Positions 7,761 through 16,757 of a stretch of DNA of 52,315 nucleotides are shown one piece after another. How positions within the stretch are numbered: position 1 is the first letter of the stretch; each line of letters starts with the position of its first letter. The position numbers and the translations under genes were made by a program. The DNA is taken from the NCBI GenBank assembly GCA_900465685.1, contig UEGR01000029.1, positions 1 through 52,315 of the forward strand, given 5' to 3'. Under the pieces are notes generated by a model. The model did not search any database and was not told where the DNA came from. It saw nothing but the letters and a program-made list of their open reading frames with translations. The stretch comes from Hyphomicrobiales bacterium. GTDB taxonomy: Bacteria; Pseudomonadota; Alphaproteobacteria; Rhizobiales; Rhizobiaceae.

Positions 7761-8567
7761 ATGAAGCCCGAACGGCATACCGAAGGAAGCCCAGAAGCGC
7801 TCACCACGCCTGATCTCGATCGGCAAGATGCGGGCGAAGTTGCGGCCAATTTCGTCAAGACGGGCTCAAAATCCGAAAAGCTTGCAAAATCCGAAAAGTT
7901 TAAAGCCAGTTCGCTTGCATGCGCGCCTGAAACCGAATGCGGACGCACGCGGCTTGGCGCGGGTCAGGACCCGGCAAAGCGCAGCCAGATACTGGAAGGC
8001 GCGCAAAGCGTATTCCTGCGCATGGGCTTCGATGCCGCCAGCATGAACGATATCACCCGTGAAGCGGGCGTGTCGAAGGGCACGATCTACGTCTATTTCA
8101 ACAGCAAGGAAGACCTGTTCGTCGCTTTGTGCGAACACTACCGTCATACCATGTTCAGCACGCTGATCGGCAAGCTGGACAATGGTTTTTCCAATCGTGA
8201 GGAACTGACGGAGTTCGGCATCGCGCTCGTGACGCTGATTACGTCTTCGACCGCCATTCGCGCGCAGCGCATCGTTCTGGGCGTCAGCGAGCGTAAGCCG
8301 GAACTTTCCGCCCGTTTCTATGACCGGGGTCCGAAGCGCAGTCTGGTCGCCATGGCCGAATATCTTGAAAAGATGATCGAGGACGGCGTTCTGGAGCCGT
8401 TCGATGTCGATCGGGTCGCCTATCAGCTCTCCGATCTGTTTCTCGCCGGGCTTTATCGCCCGCGTCTGTTCGGTGTGATTGCCGACGAGCCATCAGACGA
8501 AGCCATTCGCAAAAACGTGGAAACGGCGGTGGATTTCTTCTTCCGAGCCTATGGCAAGACTAGTTAA
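7761..8567 (+). CDS. TetR-family transcriptional regulator of the efflux operon
   Basis: A 268-residue TetR/AcrR regulator divergent from emrA. The helix-turn-helix domain spans about residues 76-122 (ILEGAQSVFLRMGFDAASMN, then AGVSKGTIYVYFNSKEDLF). The C-terminal part is a ligand-binding helical domain. It is long for the family because of a roughly 70-residue polar N-terminal extension with a KSEKLAKSEKFK repeat; the real start could be internal, although TAAGAG lies nine bases before the ATG at 7761. Its position beside two palindromes suggests repression of both itself and emrAB, like EmrR of Sinorhizobium meliloti. The inducer is unknown. Confidence 0.88.
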   Translation: MKPERHTEGSPEALTTPDLDRQDAGEVAANFVKTGSKSEKLAKSEKFKASSLACAPETECGRTRLGAGQDPAKRSQILEGAQSVFLRMGFDAASMNDITREAGVSKGTIYVYFNSKEDLFVALCEHYRHTMFSTLIGKLDNGFSNREELTEFGIALVTLITSSTAIRAQRIVLGVSERKPELSARFYDRGPKRSLVAMAEYLEKMIEDGVLEPFDVDRVAYQLSDLFLAGLYRPRLFGVIADEPSDEAIRKNVETAVDFFFRAYGKTS

Positions 8568-8802
8568 GCGGCGTATTTGTTCCAATTGGGAACAAGCTTT
8601 TTGAAACTGTGCCTTATTTTCACTCTGTTCTTGTGTGTAACAACTTGCGGCACAATAATTGCGAGTTGCCATGAGGCGTATTTTTTTTGTCACTTATAAA
8701 CAATTAAGCAGTTTGTCGGGCGCGATTCGAAACATGGTCGCCAGCAGGACATAAGGCGACGGACCGAAAGCTTAAGCGGCTTGATTCTTAAGGATATTTC
8801 GC

Positions 8803-9585
8803 ATGACTCTTGACCTGATTCATTTTCCTAATTTCAAGAAGACGTTTTTTGGAGCAGCATTTCAGAGCGATACGCTCACACTTTTGACCCGCATCCGCGA
8901 TGAAGTTGGCTGCCGGCACATCATGCACGCCTATCGTGGCCGCATGAATGAGTGTGCCAAGCTCAATTCCAACGATCTGACGCTGGTGATGACCGTTCCG
9001 ACCGCCTGGTCGGCGCGCTATTCGACGAAGAACTACTTCGCCATCGATCCGATCTTTCAGGAGGATGCACCTTATTTCTCCAATGACGGCAGCGGCATCG
9101 TGCATGATCTGCAGGAAGACGCCAATATTTGTCCGTCAGTTGCGGAACTGTTGCAGGATGCTGAAAAGCACGGGCTCGGCAATATTTTCATTGCTGTTTC
9201 CGCGCGCAATCCGAAGGGCGCTTCCGGCTGCACGCTGTTCTCGTTCGAGATCGACAAGGACGAGGATCGCGAACAGTTCGTGGCCAAGCTGCGTCCGCGT
9301 CTGCTCAGTGTGTCTGGTGTGATCCACAATGCGCTGTGCGGCCATAAGGATGCCAGCTCGGTGGCGAGCCTGCTCACACCGCGTGAGGTGGATTGTCTGC
9401 GTTGGGCGGCAAATGGCAAAACCGACGGTGAAATTGCTGATATTCTCAGCATCGCCCGCTGGACGGTGGTGACCTATCTGCAAAACGCGAAAATCAAGCT
9501 GAATTGCTCCAACCGCACGTCGGCTGTGGCGACAGCTTTGTCACTTGGCATTATTGAAATGCCGGGCACCGAACATCTTATGTAA
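8803..9585 (+). CDS. vjbR: LuxR-family quorum-sensing regulator VjbR
   Basis: A 260-residue LuxR-type regulator that closely matches Brucella VjbR as I remember it (for example [20 protein letters not shown] and [20 protein letters not shown]). The autoinducer-binding half keeps W69, Y73 and the D82-P83 pair; D82 is the residue altered in the Brucella mutant that no longer responds to acyl-homoserine lactone. The LuxR C-terminal helix-turn-helix covers about residues 195-250. AAGGA sits eight bases before the ATG. In Brucella VjbR activates the type IV secretion system and flagellar genes; here too it lies next to the flagellar cluster. No luxI-type synthase is in the window. A 235-base AT-rich stretch precedes it. 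Confidence 0.95.
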   Translation: MTLDLIHFPNFKKTFFGAAFQSDTLTLLTRIRDEVGCRHIMHAYRGRMNECAKLNSNDLTLVMTVPTAWSARYSTKNYFAIDPIFQEDAPYFSNDGSGIVHDLQEDANICPSVAELLQDAEKHGLGNIFIAVSARNPKGASGCTLFSFEIDKDEDREQFVAKLRPRLLSVSGVIHNALCGHKDASSVASLLTPREVDCLRWAANGKTDGEIADILSIARWTVVTYLQNAKIKLNCSNRTSAVATALSLGIIEMPGTEHLM

Positions 9586-9741
9586 TTCAGCAATTGCCGG
9601 CTCGGTGACGGGCCGGTCACGATGCTTCCGGATAGACCGGAAGCGCAGACTGTTTTGATTTATTTTGTTTTATTGATTGCATTTCCGAACGCGGGGCGTT
9701 CAGCCCCGCTGGAAATAAACTAGCCGCTTAAACTGCTTGAT

Positions 9742-9773
9742 GGCACCGGATGCGTTTGCTCGCGTCCGGTGTC
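9742..9773 (+). terminator. Likely terminator of vjbR
   Basis: A hairpin with a roughly 12-pair stem (ACCGGATGCG / CGCGTCCGGT, loop TTTGCT, one wobble) is followed by GTCATATTTT on the + strand. It lies in the 194-base gap between vjbR and the convergent gene ending at 9780. Confidence 0.65.
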
Positions 9774-9779
9774 ATATTT

Positions 9780-10208
9780 TCAGGCCCGTTTCTTGAGAGG
9801 CAGTCTTGCCTCGCGGAAAGCGTTTCGCAGGCGCGCCGTGTTCTTTGCGGGATCCTGATCGGCATCTTCAAAGGTGATGTGGTTCAGCTCCACGCCAGCC
9901 GTTTTATCCGTCAGGATCAGCCGGAAATAGGCATAGACGCCCTGATTGCGGAATTCCATGTCCAGCACCACCGATGGCGGTGATTGCCAGTCGCAGCGAT
10001 AGTCGCCGCCATGGCCCAGTTCCAGCGTGCCGGGGAAGAAGTAAAGCTCCGTCGCAGAGCTGACGACATCGGCAATATTGGCAAACAGTTCGCAGCGGAT
10101 GAAGGCGATGTAGTCAGCCGGATCGACAAGACGCAGCTCTGTCACCACTTCATGCAGGTTCTCGGCGATGATCGCTTCACGTTCGTTGGAAAATTGCAGA
10201 CTCTTCAT
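9780..10208 (-). CDS. Conserved hypothetical protein (142 aa)
   Basis: I do not recognise a family. The protein is soluble and acidic in its first half, starting with a helical segment (REAIIAENLHEVVTELRLVD). A predicted beta-rich centre follows (GDYRCDWQSPPSVVLDMEF, VYAYFRLILTDKTAGVELNH), then a basic C-terminal helix (RLRNAFREARLPLKKRA). There is no signal peptide or membrane helix. It lies downstream of flhB in the same direction, 69 bases away, and could be the last member of that operon, but it has no visible link to flagella. A GGTG ribosome site is five bases before its ATG. Confidence 0.7.
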   Translation of the reverse strand: MKSLQFSNEREAIIAENLHEVVTELRLVDPADYIAFIRCELFANIADVVSSATELYFFPGTLELGHGGDYRCDWQSPPSVVLDMEFRNQGVYAYFRLILTDKTAGVELNHITFEDADQDPAKNTARLRNAFREARLPLKKRA

Positions 10209-10277
10209 CGTGTCACCATCGATCGTTGAGAACAGGCCAATAATATTTGGGAATAGGGCAAAGTCATAGCTATACCA

Positions 10278-11348
10278 TTAGTGTAATGCATGCCGCGTAT
10301 TGATGATGCGGATGAGTTCGGCAACGGCTTTATAGAATTCCGGTGCAATCATCTGATCGACATTCACCTGTTTATAAAGTGCGCGTGCGAGAGGCACGTC
10401 CTCGAAGACTGGTATCGAGTGCTGGGCGGCCACTTCTCTTATCTTGAGCGCGATCAGATCCTGCCCCTTTGCAACGACGACCGGTGCGGCGTCTTCATTC
10501 GGCTTGTAGCGTAGTGCTACGGAGAAATGCGTCGGATTTGCGACAATCAGCGTGGCGGTCGGCACGGCGCTGATCATACGGCGGCGGGCGCGATCACGTC
10601 CGAGTGAGCGCAGGCGCGATTTGACCAGCGGGTCGCCTTCCGACTGCTTCAGCTCGTCCTTGACTTCCTGCCGCGTCATGCGCAGTTCCTGACGCCAGTG
10701 GATGCGCGACCAGGCAAGGTCGAAGGCTGCGATCGCTGTAATTGCCAGCACATTGGCGACCAGAAGGCGCACCATGTTTTCGCGCAGGAATTCCGGCAGG
10801 GCGCTCGGTTCGGTCGCAACCGCGTCCGTGAACAGGCTGTTGCCCTGAAAGAAGACGATGAAAACGATGAGGCTGGCGGCGAGAAACTTCGCCACCGATT
10901 TCAGAAATTCCACCTGACCGCTGCGGCCGAAAATGCGCTGCCACCCCTTGAGTGGCGAAATGCGCGAAGCCTGCGGGCGAATACGCTCGCCGACGATGCG
11001 CGGCGCGTTCTGGAAGGCGGAGGACGCGATGCCTGCCAGCGGAATGATGATGAAGACCGGCACAAGTGCTGCGCCGACCGCCAGCGCCAGCACGCTGAAC
11101 AGGCGGCTTGCATCTTCGGCGCTGTTGAGAACCCAGTCCTCGGGACGGTCGATCAGTTCGCGCAGAAACACGGCGAGTTTTGTCGTGGCGGGTGCGGCGA
11201 CAAAGACGGCGATGATCAGAAACGAGGCGACGCCAGCGAGGATCGGCGTTTCGCGGGAAAAGGGCATATTGCCCTTTTCCAAGGCGTCGCGGATCTTCTG
11301 CTCGGTCGCTTCTTCTGTTTTGCTTTCCTTATCGGTATCGTCCGCCAT
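10278..11348 (-). CDS. flhB: Flagellar export apparatus protein FlhB
   Basis: A 356-residue inner-membrane component of the flagellar type III secretion gate that switches substrate class from rod/hook to filament. It starts with the typical polar leader (TEEATEQKIRDALEKGNMPF), has four hydrophobic segments within about residues 35-210, and a cytoplasmic C-domain with the autocleavage site NPTH at 271-274. Length fits the family. It is the last flagellar gene of the leftward motA operon, 15 bases after fliG. FliK from this same cluster would be its partner in hook-length control. Confidence 0.97.
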   Translation of the reverse strand: MADDTDKESKTEEATEQKIRDALEKGNMPFSRETPILAGVASFLIIAVFVAAPATTKLAVFLRELIDRPEDWVLNSAEDASRLFSVLALAVGAALVPVFIIIPLAGIASSAFQNAPRIVGERIRPQASRISPLKGWQRIFGRSGQVEFLKSVAKFLAASLIVFIVFFQGNSLFTDAVATEPSALPEFLRENMVRLLVANVLAITAIAAFDLAWSRIHWRQELRMTRQEVKDELKQSEGDPLVKSRLRSLGRDRARRRMISAVPTATLIVANPTHFSVALRYKPNEDAAPVVVAKGQDLIALKIREVAAQHSIPVFEDVPLARALYKQVNVDQMIAPEFYKAVAELIRIINTRHALH

Positions 11349-11363
11349 GCGTCACACCGGTCC

Positions 11364-12410
11364 TCAGGCAGAAGCTTCGTTCGCGTCGAGGGTGATGATG
11401 CCGCGCTCGGAAAGATCAATGGCAATGCGCGAGATCGTACGGCGTGCGTCGGCGATATTCTGGGCGGTGATATTGCCCTGCTCGGCGCCAAGTTCCGTTT
11501 CCACCATGCGGCGACCGCGGGTGGAGAGCGAGGACAGGACGAGTTCCTGAAGCTTGGCATCTGCGCCACGCAGCGCAGTTGCGATCTGTTCGGTCTGCAC
11601 TTCATCGAAGAGCAGCAGACGAGCGCGCTGTGACAGGCGCTCGATGTCTTCGAAGGTGAAGAGCTTGGCCTTGATGCGATTGAGATCGTCGCGGTTGAGG
11701 TCCTCAAGGCTTGCCATCAGTTCTTCCATCTCGCTCTTGTCGAGTTGGTTGAAGATATTGGCAATCTGGCCGTGATGGGCTTTGACCGGGCCGGAATCAC
11801 TGCGACCCAGAAGATCGCGGCGCAGCACATCTTCCAGCAGTTCGGCTGCGGCGGGCGCGACATTGCCGATATGCAGCGAGCGCTGCACGACGGCATTGCG
11901 CAGCTGCGGCGGCAAGGCCACGAACAGGCGCGCGGCAAGGTCCGACGGCAGTTTGGAGACGATATAGGCGATGATCTGCGGATGCTGGTCGGCCAGATAG
12001 GCTTGCAGGCTGTCGACCGGCAGGCGACCGAGCTGCACCCAGACCGATTCCTGTACCAGCTGTGGCTGCACGCGCTCTTCGAACACGGCGTCCACTTCTT
12101 CCTGCGGCAGCGTATCGCGCAGCAGGCCCTCAAAGCGTTGCCCGGCTTCCGAAACCGGCGCGCCCTCGGCGAACGAGTCCTCGAATTCCTTCACGAGCTG
12201 TTCGAAATCGAGCGGCGAGATCGGGTCCAGCGTGCGGGCATGACCGGCAAGCTTGCGCAGATCCTCGGCGCTGAAATGCTTGAGAAGGCGCGACGCAGCC
12301 GGGCGGCCGATAGCCACCAGAATAGCTGCCGCCTTTTGCGCGCCGCTCAGCGTATCGATGATGCCGCTGGCGCTTTCTTCAGCGAGGTTTTGCTGCTCTT
12401 TGTCGGTCAT
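11364..12410 (-). CDS. fliG: Flagellar motor switch protein FliG
   Basis: A 348-residue rotor protein that couples FliF in the MS ring to FliM and contacts the stator. The middle domain keeps a variant of the EHPQR surface motif (DQHPQ at 141-145). The C-terminal torque domain carries the charged helix region (LVLSSLSTRGRRMVETELGA). The protein is intact and of normal length. It lies between fliN and flhB in the leftward operon. Confidence 0.97.
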   Translation of the reverse strand: MTDKEQQNLAEESASGIIDTLSGAQKAAAILVAIGRPAASRLLKHFSAEDLRKLAGHARTLDPISPLDFEQLVKEFEDSFAEGAPVSEAGQRFEGLLRDTLPQEEVDAVFEERVQPQLVQESVWVQLGRLPVDSLQAYLADQHPQIIAYIVSKLPSDLAARLFVALPPQLRNAVVQRSLHIGNVAPAAAELLEDVLRRDLLGRSDSGPVKAHHGQIANIFNQLDKSEMEELMASLEDLNRDDLNRIKAKLFTFEDIERLSQRARLLLFDEVQTEQIATALRGADAKLQELVLSSLSTRGRRMVETELGAEQGNITAQNIADARRTISRIAIDLSERGIITLDANEASA

Positions 12411-12431
12411 GGAGATGTCCGGGCCGTTCCG

Positions 12432-12779
12432 TTACTTGCCGATGATTTCGGTGAGGCTGACGCCGAAACGCGAAGAATCGTCTTCGAGCACGATGACTTC
12501 ACCGCGTGCGATCACGCGACCGTTCACGACGATATCGACAGGATCGCCGATCTGCTTGTCGAGGGTGATCACCGCGCCGCGACCGAGCTTCATCAGATTG
12601 GCGACCGGCATGGTCGTGCCGCCGAGAACCACCTGCACATCAACGGGAATACCCATGATGAGTTCGAGATTGGGCTTGGAAGCACCTTTCTGTGCGCTAC
12701 GCGGCTTATCTTCGCGCAGTTCCTCGATGGCTTCGTCCAGTTCCTGCTGCATGTTCTTGTCCTTGTTGTCAGCGCTCAT
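12432..12779 (-). CDS. fliN: Flagellar motor switch protein FliN
   Basis: A 115-residue C-ring protein made mostly of one SpoA/SurfaceSwitch domain ([20 protein letters not shown], then [20 protein letters not shown]). The N-terminal 35 residues are charged. FliN and FliM build the lower C ring and help dock the FliH-FliI export ATPase. The ATG overlaps the stop of the upstream DUF6468 gene as ATGA. Confidence 0.96.
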   Translation of the reverse strand: MSADNKDKNMQQELDEAIEELREDKPRSAQKGASKPNLELIMGIPVDVQVVLGGTTMPVANLMKLGRGAVITLDKQIGDPVDIVVNGRVIARGEVIVLEDDSSRFGVSLTEIIGK

Positions 12780-13231
12780 GCCTGCCCCGCAATTTCAACG
12801 GTCGCCTTGCGGACCGCGCGATGCACGAACACCGGCAGCGCATTCTTTTCTTTCTGTTCGACGGCTGGCTCGCGGTTGCGGCCAGCACTGTCAGCGACCG
12901 AGCGGGCCAGGGTATCGGCCTGACGCATGTCGCGGGAGAGCGCCTTGCGCAGGCGGTTCAGCTCCTCAATGGCTTCTTCCATCTCGCGGCGCACGCGCTG
13001 GGTTTCGCCAAGGCGGGCCTCAAGCTTCACATTCTCATCGACGAGATCGGTGCGCTCGCTCTGGATCGCCTTTACGGCGCGTTCCAGACCATTGGAGGCA
13101 GCCGCGACGCGTAGCGCCAGCACCTTGCCGAGCTTGATCGTTTCGTTGGCCTTGCGACCGACCACGATCAGCGCGCCCAGCGAAGCAAGAGCCATCAGCG
13201 TGGAAAGAATATTAGCCAGCAACAAGCTCAT
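12776..13231 (-). CDS. DUF6468-type membrane-anchored coiled-coil protein of the flagellar operon
   Basis: A 151-residue protein with one N-terminal membrane helix (about residues 3-25) and a long coiled coil over about 45-105 ([39 protein letters not shown]). The C-terminus is short and basic. It overlaps fliM by 20 bases and fliN by four, so it is translated with the switch proteins. Similar small proteins sit near fliM/fliN in other alphaproteobacteria, but I know of no defined function. From topology it could act at the membrane face of the C ring or stator; that is inference. Confidence 0.8.
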   Translation of the reverse strand: MSLLLANILSTLMALASLGALIVVGRKANETIKLGKVLALRVAAASNGLERAVKAIQSERTDLVDENVKLEARLGETQRVRREMEEAIEELNRLRKALSRDMRQADTLARSVADSAGRNREPAVEQKEKNALPVFVHRAVRKATVEIAGQA

Positions 13232-14201
13232 CGATGAAATCCTCTTCCTGATTGACCGGGTCGCCGACCTTGACGGTGAAATGAATGCCCGATTTGCCGA
13301 GCGAACATTTGAAAAGCTGCTGGTTGCCTGCGCGCAGACGCACCTGCTCCATGGCGTCGGCAGGCAGTTTCAACACCTGTCCGATCTCCAGTTTGGACAG
13401 CGCGTCCAGCGTCATCGAACCTTGCTGAATGAAGGCTTCAAGCTCAATGCGGGCGCGGCTGACTTCATTGCGCAGCTTCTTGGCCCAGGTCGGGTCGGCC
13501 TGATTCATGGGGCGACGCAGGAAGGCAGCGACGGCGTCCTGCATCGGCTTGTGGGTGCTGCGCGGCAGCAGAAGATGCACCTGTCCGGTCTTGCCCGCTG
13601 CCGTCACATCAATCCGGCAGGCGAAAAGACGCGACCGTTCGAAATTGGTGCGGTCGAATTCGGCGATGTCGACGCATTCACCGGCGGCGAACATCGACTG
13701 CACACTGCCCGCCCAGCCCGACAGGGAGCCCGCGTTGAACACTTGATCCAGCGCACCGGCAAGATGGTCGGCGAGAAGGGCGGAAATCTTGTGTTCGACC
13801 ATGCCGAACGGGCGCTCGACATCGACATTGCCGAGATTGCCTTGCGCGCCATACATGGCTTCGATGATCGAGAAGACCAGCGGCGCATCGACAGTCAGAT
13901 AAAGCGTCGAGCCCCAGCGCTCCACCTTGAGCGGCGCAATGATGGCTGCGCTGTCGAGAATGGCGGAGAAAGCCGTGTCGTCCGCGCTTTCCACCGCACC
14001 GGCCTCAACTTCGAAAGCCGCCGCGCAACCATGCTTCAACCGCTCGCAGAAATGCGTGGAGGCATCCTTGAACACATGGGCAAGCGACTTCAGATCGTCG
14101 CCAGACAGTCCGGCTGCGCGCAGCAGATTGTCGGCCAGCACGTCATTCTTGCGGTGTTGTTCCGACATGGTCGCTTCAACAGTCGTTTCGGACGTTGTCA
14201 T
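13212..14201 (-). CDS. fliM: Flagellar motor switch protein FliM (divergent)
   Basis: A 329-residue C-ring protein. The C-terminal SpoA domain is clear (GSMTLDALSKLEIGQVLKLP, then FKCSLGKSGIHFTVKVGDP), and the middle domain fits by position and length. The N-terminus has no recognisable EIDALL-type CheY-binding motif; it reads MTTSETTVEATMSEQHRKND. The frame runs open further upstream into motA, but the ATG at 14201 follows the motA stop after one base; ATG 14168 is an alternative. Its place between motA and fliN supports the call despite weak N-terminal conservation. Confidence 0.9.
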   Translation of the reverse strand: MTTSETTVEATMSEQHRKNDVLADNLLRAAGLSGDDLKSLAHVFKDASTHFCERLKHGCAAAFEVEAGAVESADDTAFSAILDSAAIIAPLKVERWGSTLYLTVDAPLVFSIIEAMYGAQGNLGNVDVERPFGMVEHKISALLADHLAGALDQVFNAGSLSGWAGSVQSMFAAGECVDIAEFDRTNFERSRLFACRIDVTAAGKTGQVHLLLPRSTHKPMQDAVAAFLRRPMNQADPTWAKKLRNEVSRARIELEAFIQQGSMTLDALSKLEIGQVLKLPADAMEQVRLRAGNQQLFKCSLGKSGIHFTVKVGDPVNQEEDFIDELVAG

Positions 14202-14202
14202 C

Positions 14203-15075
14203 TTATGCGGCCTGCTGTGTCGGCGCGCTCGCCATGGTTTCCTGTTCGACCACGTCGATGGTCGGGCGGTCGTAAGCGGAGATGGTCTTGCGTCCGTATT
14301 CAACCGCGATCTGTGGCAGCGAACCGTTCATATAGGCAAGCAGCGTCTGCTTCACGACGACATAGAGACGGTTCTTTTTCTCGCGGGTCGATTTGATCTT
14401 GGTCGCGATGGGACCGACAACGCCATAGGAAAAGAAGATACCGGCGAAGGTGCCGACAAGGGCTGCACCAATCAGGTGGCCGAGCACTTCCGGTGACTGG
14501 TCCAGCGCGCCCATGGCCTTGATAACGCCGAGAACGGCGGCAACGATGCCAAGCGCTGGCAGGGCTTCCGAGATCGTGACCATGGCCTGATAAGGCTTCA
14601 GCTTGTCGCGGGCGATGGTGTGGATTTCCTCGTCCATCAGCGCTTCGATTTCGTGCGAGCGCACATTGCCGACAATGATGAGGCGGCAATAATCGCAGAT
14701 GAAGTGGGTGAGGTCTTCGTTTTTCAGAACGCTCGGATAGGCCAGAAAGATCGGCGATTCCTTGGGATTGTCGATATGGACTTCCACTTCATTGCGCGAC
14801 TTGGCGCGCAATTCGCGCATCAGGCTATAGAGCAGGCCCAGAACATCCAGATAATCGCGCTGCTTGGGCACGGCGTTGGTGAACGCTTCCATGCAGGCGC
14901 GGCCGGTATCCTTCACGAGCGAAAACGGGTTGGCGACGAAGAACGTGCCGAGCGCCGCGCCCAGAATGATGACGAACTCCCATGGCTGGATGAGCACGCT
15001 GACATGTCCGCCCATGGCGATAAAGCCGCCCAGCATACAGCCCAGTGTGATGGCGAGACCAATGATAATGCCCAA
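14203..15075 (-). CDS. motA: Flagellar stator protein MotA
   Basis: A 290-residue inner-membrane proton-channel subunit. I use a TTG start at 15075: it gives the family N-terminus ([20 protein letters not shown]), and GGGAG lies nine bases upstream. Upstream ATG choices would add about 37 residues absent from the family. Four membrane helices are visible, with the two C-terminal ones around [19 protein letters not shown] and [19 protein letters not shown]. The cytoplasmic loop carries charged residues for FliG contact ([17 protein letters not shown]). It works with MotB, encoded 14 kb away. It is the first gene of the leftward switch operon. Confidence 0.95.
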   Translation of the reverse strand: MGIIIGLAITLGCMLGGFIAMGGHVSVLIQPWEFVIILGAALGTFFVANPFSLVKDTGRACMEAFTNAVPKQRDYLDVLGLLYSLMRELRAKSRNEVEVHIDNPKESPIFLAYPSVLKNEDLTHFICDYCRLIIVGNVRSHEIEALMDEEIHTIARDKLKPYQAMVTISEALPALGIVAAVLGVIKAMGALDQSPEVLGHLIGAALVGTFAGIFFSYGVVGPIATKIKSTREKKNRLYVVVKQTLLAYMNGSLPQIAVEYGRKTISAYDRPTIDVVEQETMASAPTQQAA

Positions 15076-15233
15076 AGCCCGAGACTCCCGCAGAATAGTT
15101 CTTTGAATCAAACATAGGCAGCGCGGCTTGCGCGAAACTTGCCGATGATCACCCGAGGGCCACGGAGTTTCATCAGCTTCGGACAAGCTTGGTCTCGCAT
15201 AAAGGATGGAACTATCAGCAGGGGGTCATGCAC
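15076..15233. promoter_or_regulatory. Divergent promoter region motA operon / DUF1217-flgF-fliI operon
   Basis: 158 bases separate the leftward motA operon from the rightward flgF operon, so both must start here. CAAGCTT at 15184-15190 matches a motif seen before flgB, fliF and flhA. No convincing -10/-35 pair could be assigned. Confidence 0.5.
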
Positions 15234-16022
15234 ATGGTCGATACGATGACGAGCTATCGCCTGATCGCGTCGGATATGACGCGGTCTTTGCAGCGCGTTT
15301 CGAAAGAACCGGTAGTGTCTCGGGAAACGGCGTATTTCCAGGAAAACATCGGCAATGTGAAATCAATCGACGATTTCATGTCGGATACCCGCCTTTTCAA
15401 TTATGCGATGAAGGCGTTCGGTCTGGAAGACATGGCCTATGCCAAAGCTTTCGTGCGCAAGATCCTGACGGAAGGCGTCACGGATGACGACGCCATGGCC
15501 AACAAGCTGACCGACAAGCGCTATAAGGAATTTGCGACCGTTTTCGACTTTGCGGGCAAGGGCGCCGAGGCAACCCAAAGCACCGATGCACAGCAGGGCG
15601 TGGTGGATAAATATCTACGCCAGACGCTGGAAACTGAAGCCGGTGACCAGAATGAAGGTGTGCGTCTGGCGCTCTATTTCCAGCGCAAGGCTTCGACCAT
15701 CACCAATGCTTATGAAATCCTTGGCGACAAGGCTTTGCTGACCACCGTGCAGACCATGTTCGGCTGGCCGACCACCATGTCCAATGCCGATATCGACAAG
15801 CAGGCAAAGATGGTCGAAGGCAAGATCGATATCTCGCAATTGTCCGATCCCGACTATGTGTCGAAACTCATTTCGCGCTTCACGGCCATGTATGAAATGA
15901 ACAATCCGAGCGCCAGCAGCCCTGCCTCCATCGCGTCGTTTCTGCTCGGTAGTACGTCGTCTATCGGCATCTCGACGGCTATTCTTACCACCTTGCAGAA
16001 CTTCAAGCCGGGCGGTCGCTGA
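15234..16022 (+). CDS. DUF1217 flagellar-locus protein
   Basis: A mostly helical, soluble protein of about 262 residues without signal peptide or membrane helix, matching the DUF1217 family found in flagellar clusters of Rhizobiales and Rhodobacterales. The N-terminus reads MTSYRLIASDMTRSL and the centre has a helical repeat-like region (FNYAMKAFGLEDMAYAKAFV, LTDKRYKEFATVFDF). The C-terminal 60 residues are Ser/Ala-rich with a hydrophobic end. I use the ATG at 15234 because GGGGG is eight bases upstream; ATG 15228 is too close. It is first in an operon with flgF and fliI, three bases before flgF. A secreted, flagellin-like structural role is possible but unproven. Confidence 0.8.
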   Translation: MVDTMTSYRLIASDMTRSLQRVSKEPVVSRETAYFQENIGNVKSIDDFMSDTRLFNYAMKAFGLEDMAYAKAFVRKILTEGVTDDDAMANKLTDKRYKEFATVFDFAGKGAEATQSTDAQQGVVDKYLRQTLETEAGDQNEGVRLALYFQRKASTITNAYEILGDKALLTTVQTMFGWPTTMSNADIDKQAKMVEGKIDISQLSDPDYVSKLISRFTAMYEMNNPSASSPASIASFLLGSTSSIGISTAILTTLQNFKPGGR

Positions 16023-16025
16023 TCC

Positions 16026-16757
16026 ATGCAGAATAATTCGATCTATGTCGGGCTTTCCTCGCTCATTACGCTTGAACGGCGAATGGATTCGATTGCCCAG
16101 AATGTCGCCAACGTTTCCACCGTCGGTTTCCGGGGCGAGGGCACCAAGTTCGATTCGATTGTCTCCAAAAAGGCAAGCGACGATGTGAGCTTTGCCAGCG
16201 CGGGCAAAAGCTATATTCGCACCGAGCCCGGCCCGATGGTCAAGACGGACAATCCGCTCGACATCGCCGTCAAGGGCGATGCGTGGCTGTCGCTCAACAC
16301 GCCGCAGGGCCAGATCTACACGCGCGACGGGCGCATGAAGATGCTGGCGACTGGCGAGCTGGTTTCGATGATGGGCTATTCGGTGCTTGATGTCGGCGGC
16401 GCGCCGATGATGCTCAATCCGGATGGCGGCGCGCCCAAGATTTCCGCCGATGGCGCGGTCTATCAGAATGGCGCGCAGATCGGTTCTCTTGGTCTTTATT
16501 CCATTCCTGCCGATGCCGAGCTGAAATATGCGGGCAATTCCGGCGTGATCCCCAACAAGGCTGCAACGCCGGTTTTCGACGACAACAGCGTCGGCGTGGT
16601 GCAGGGCATGATCGAAGGCTCGAATGTTGACGCCATGACGGAAATGACGCGCCTCATCAGCGTCAGCCGCGCCTTTGAACAGGTCAATAATCTGCTGTCC
16701 CAGCAGGAAGCGACCGTGTCTGAAGCCATCAAGACGCTGGGCTCCAAAAACGGATGA
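16026..16757 (+). CDS. flgF: Flagellar proximal rod protein FlgF
   Basis: A 243-residue rod protein exported by the flagellar type III apparatus. The N-terminal rod signature is present (MDSIAQNVANVSTVGFRGEG), as are the shared rod/hook core (NPLDIAVKGDAWLSLNTPQG) and the C-terminal helix (EMTRLISVSRAFEQVNNLLS). It overlaps fliI by four bases (ATGA). In this group flgF sits with fliI rather than beside flgG, a typical rhizobial order. Confidence 0.95.
   Translation: MQNNSIYVGLSSLITLERRMDSIAQNVANVSTVGFRGEGTKFDSIVSKKASDDVSFASAGKSYIRTEPGPMVKTDNPLDIAVKGDAWLSLNTPQGQIYTRDGRMKMLATGELVSMMGYSVLDVGGAPMMLNPDGGAPKISADGAVYQNGAQIGSLGLYSIPADAELKYAGNSGVIPNKAATPVFDDNSVGVVQGMIEGSNVDAMTEMTRLISVSRAFEQVNNLLSQQEATVSEAIKTLGSKNG

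Noticed and set aside
8568..8802. A lux-type palindrome upstream of vjbR
   Set aside because: I found no convincing 18-20 base dyad; only AT-rich sequence.
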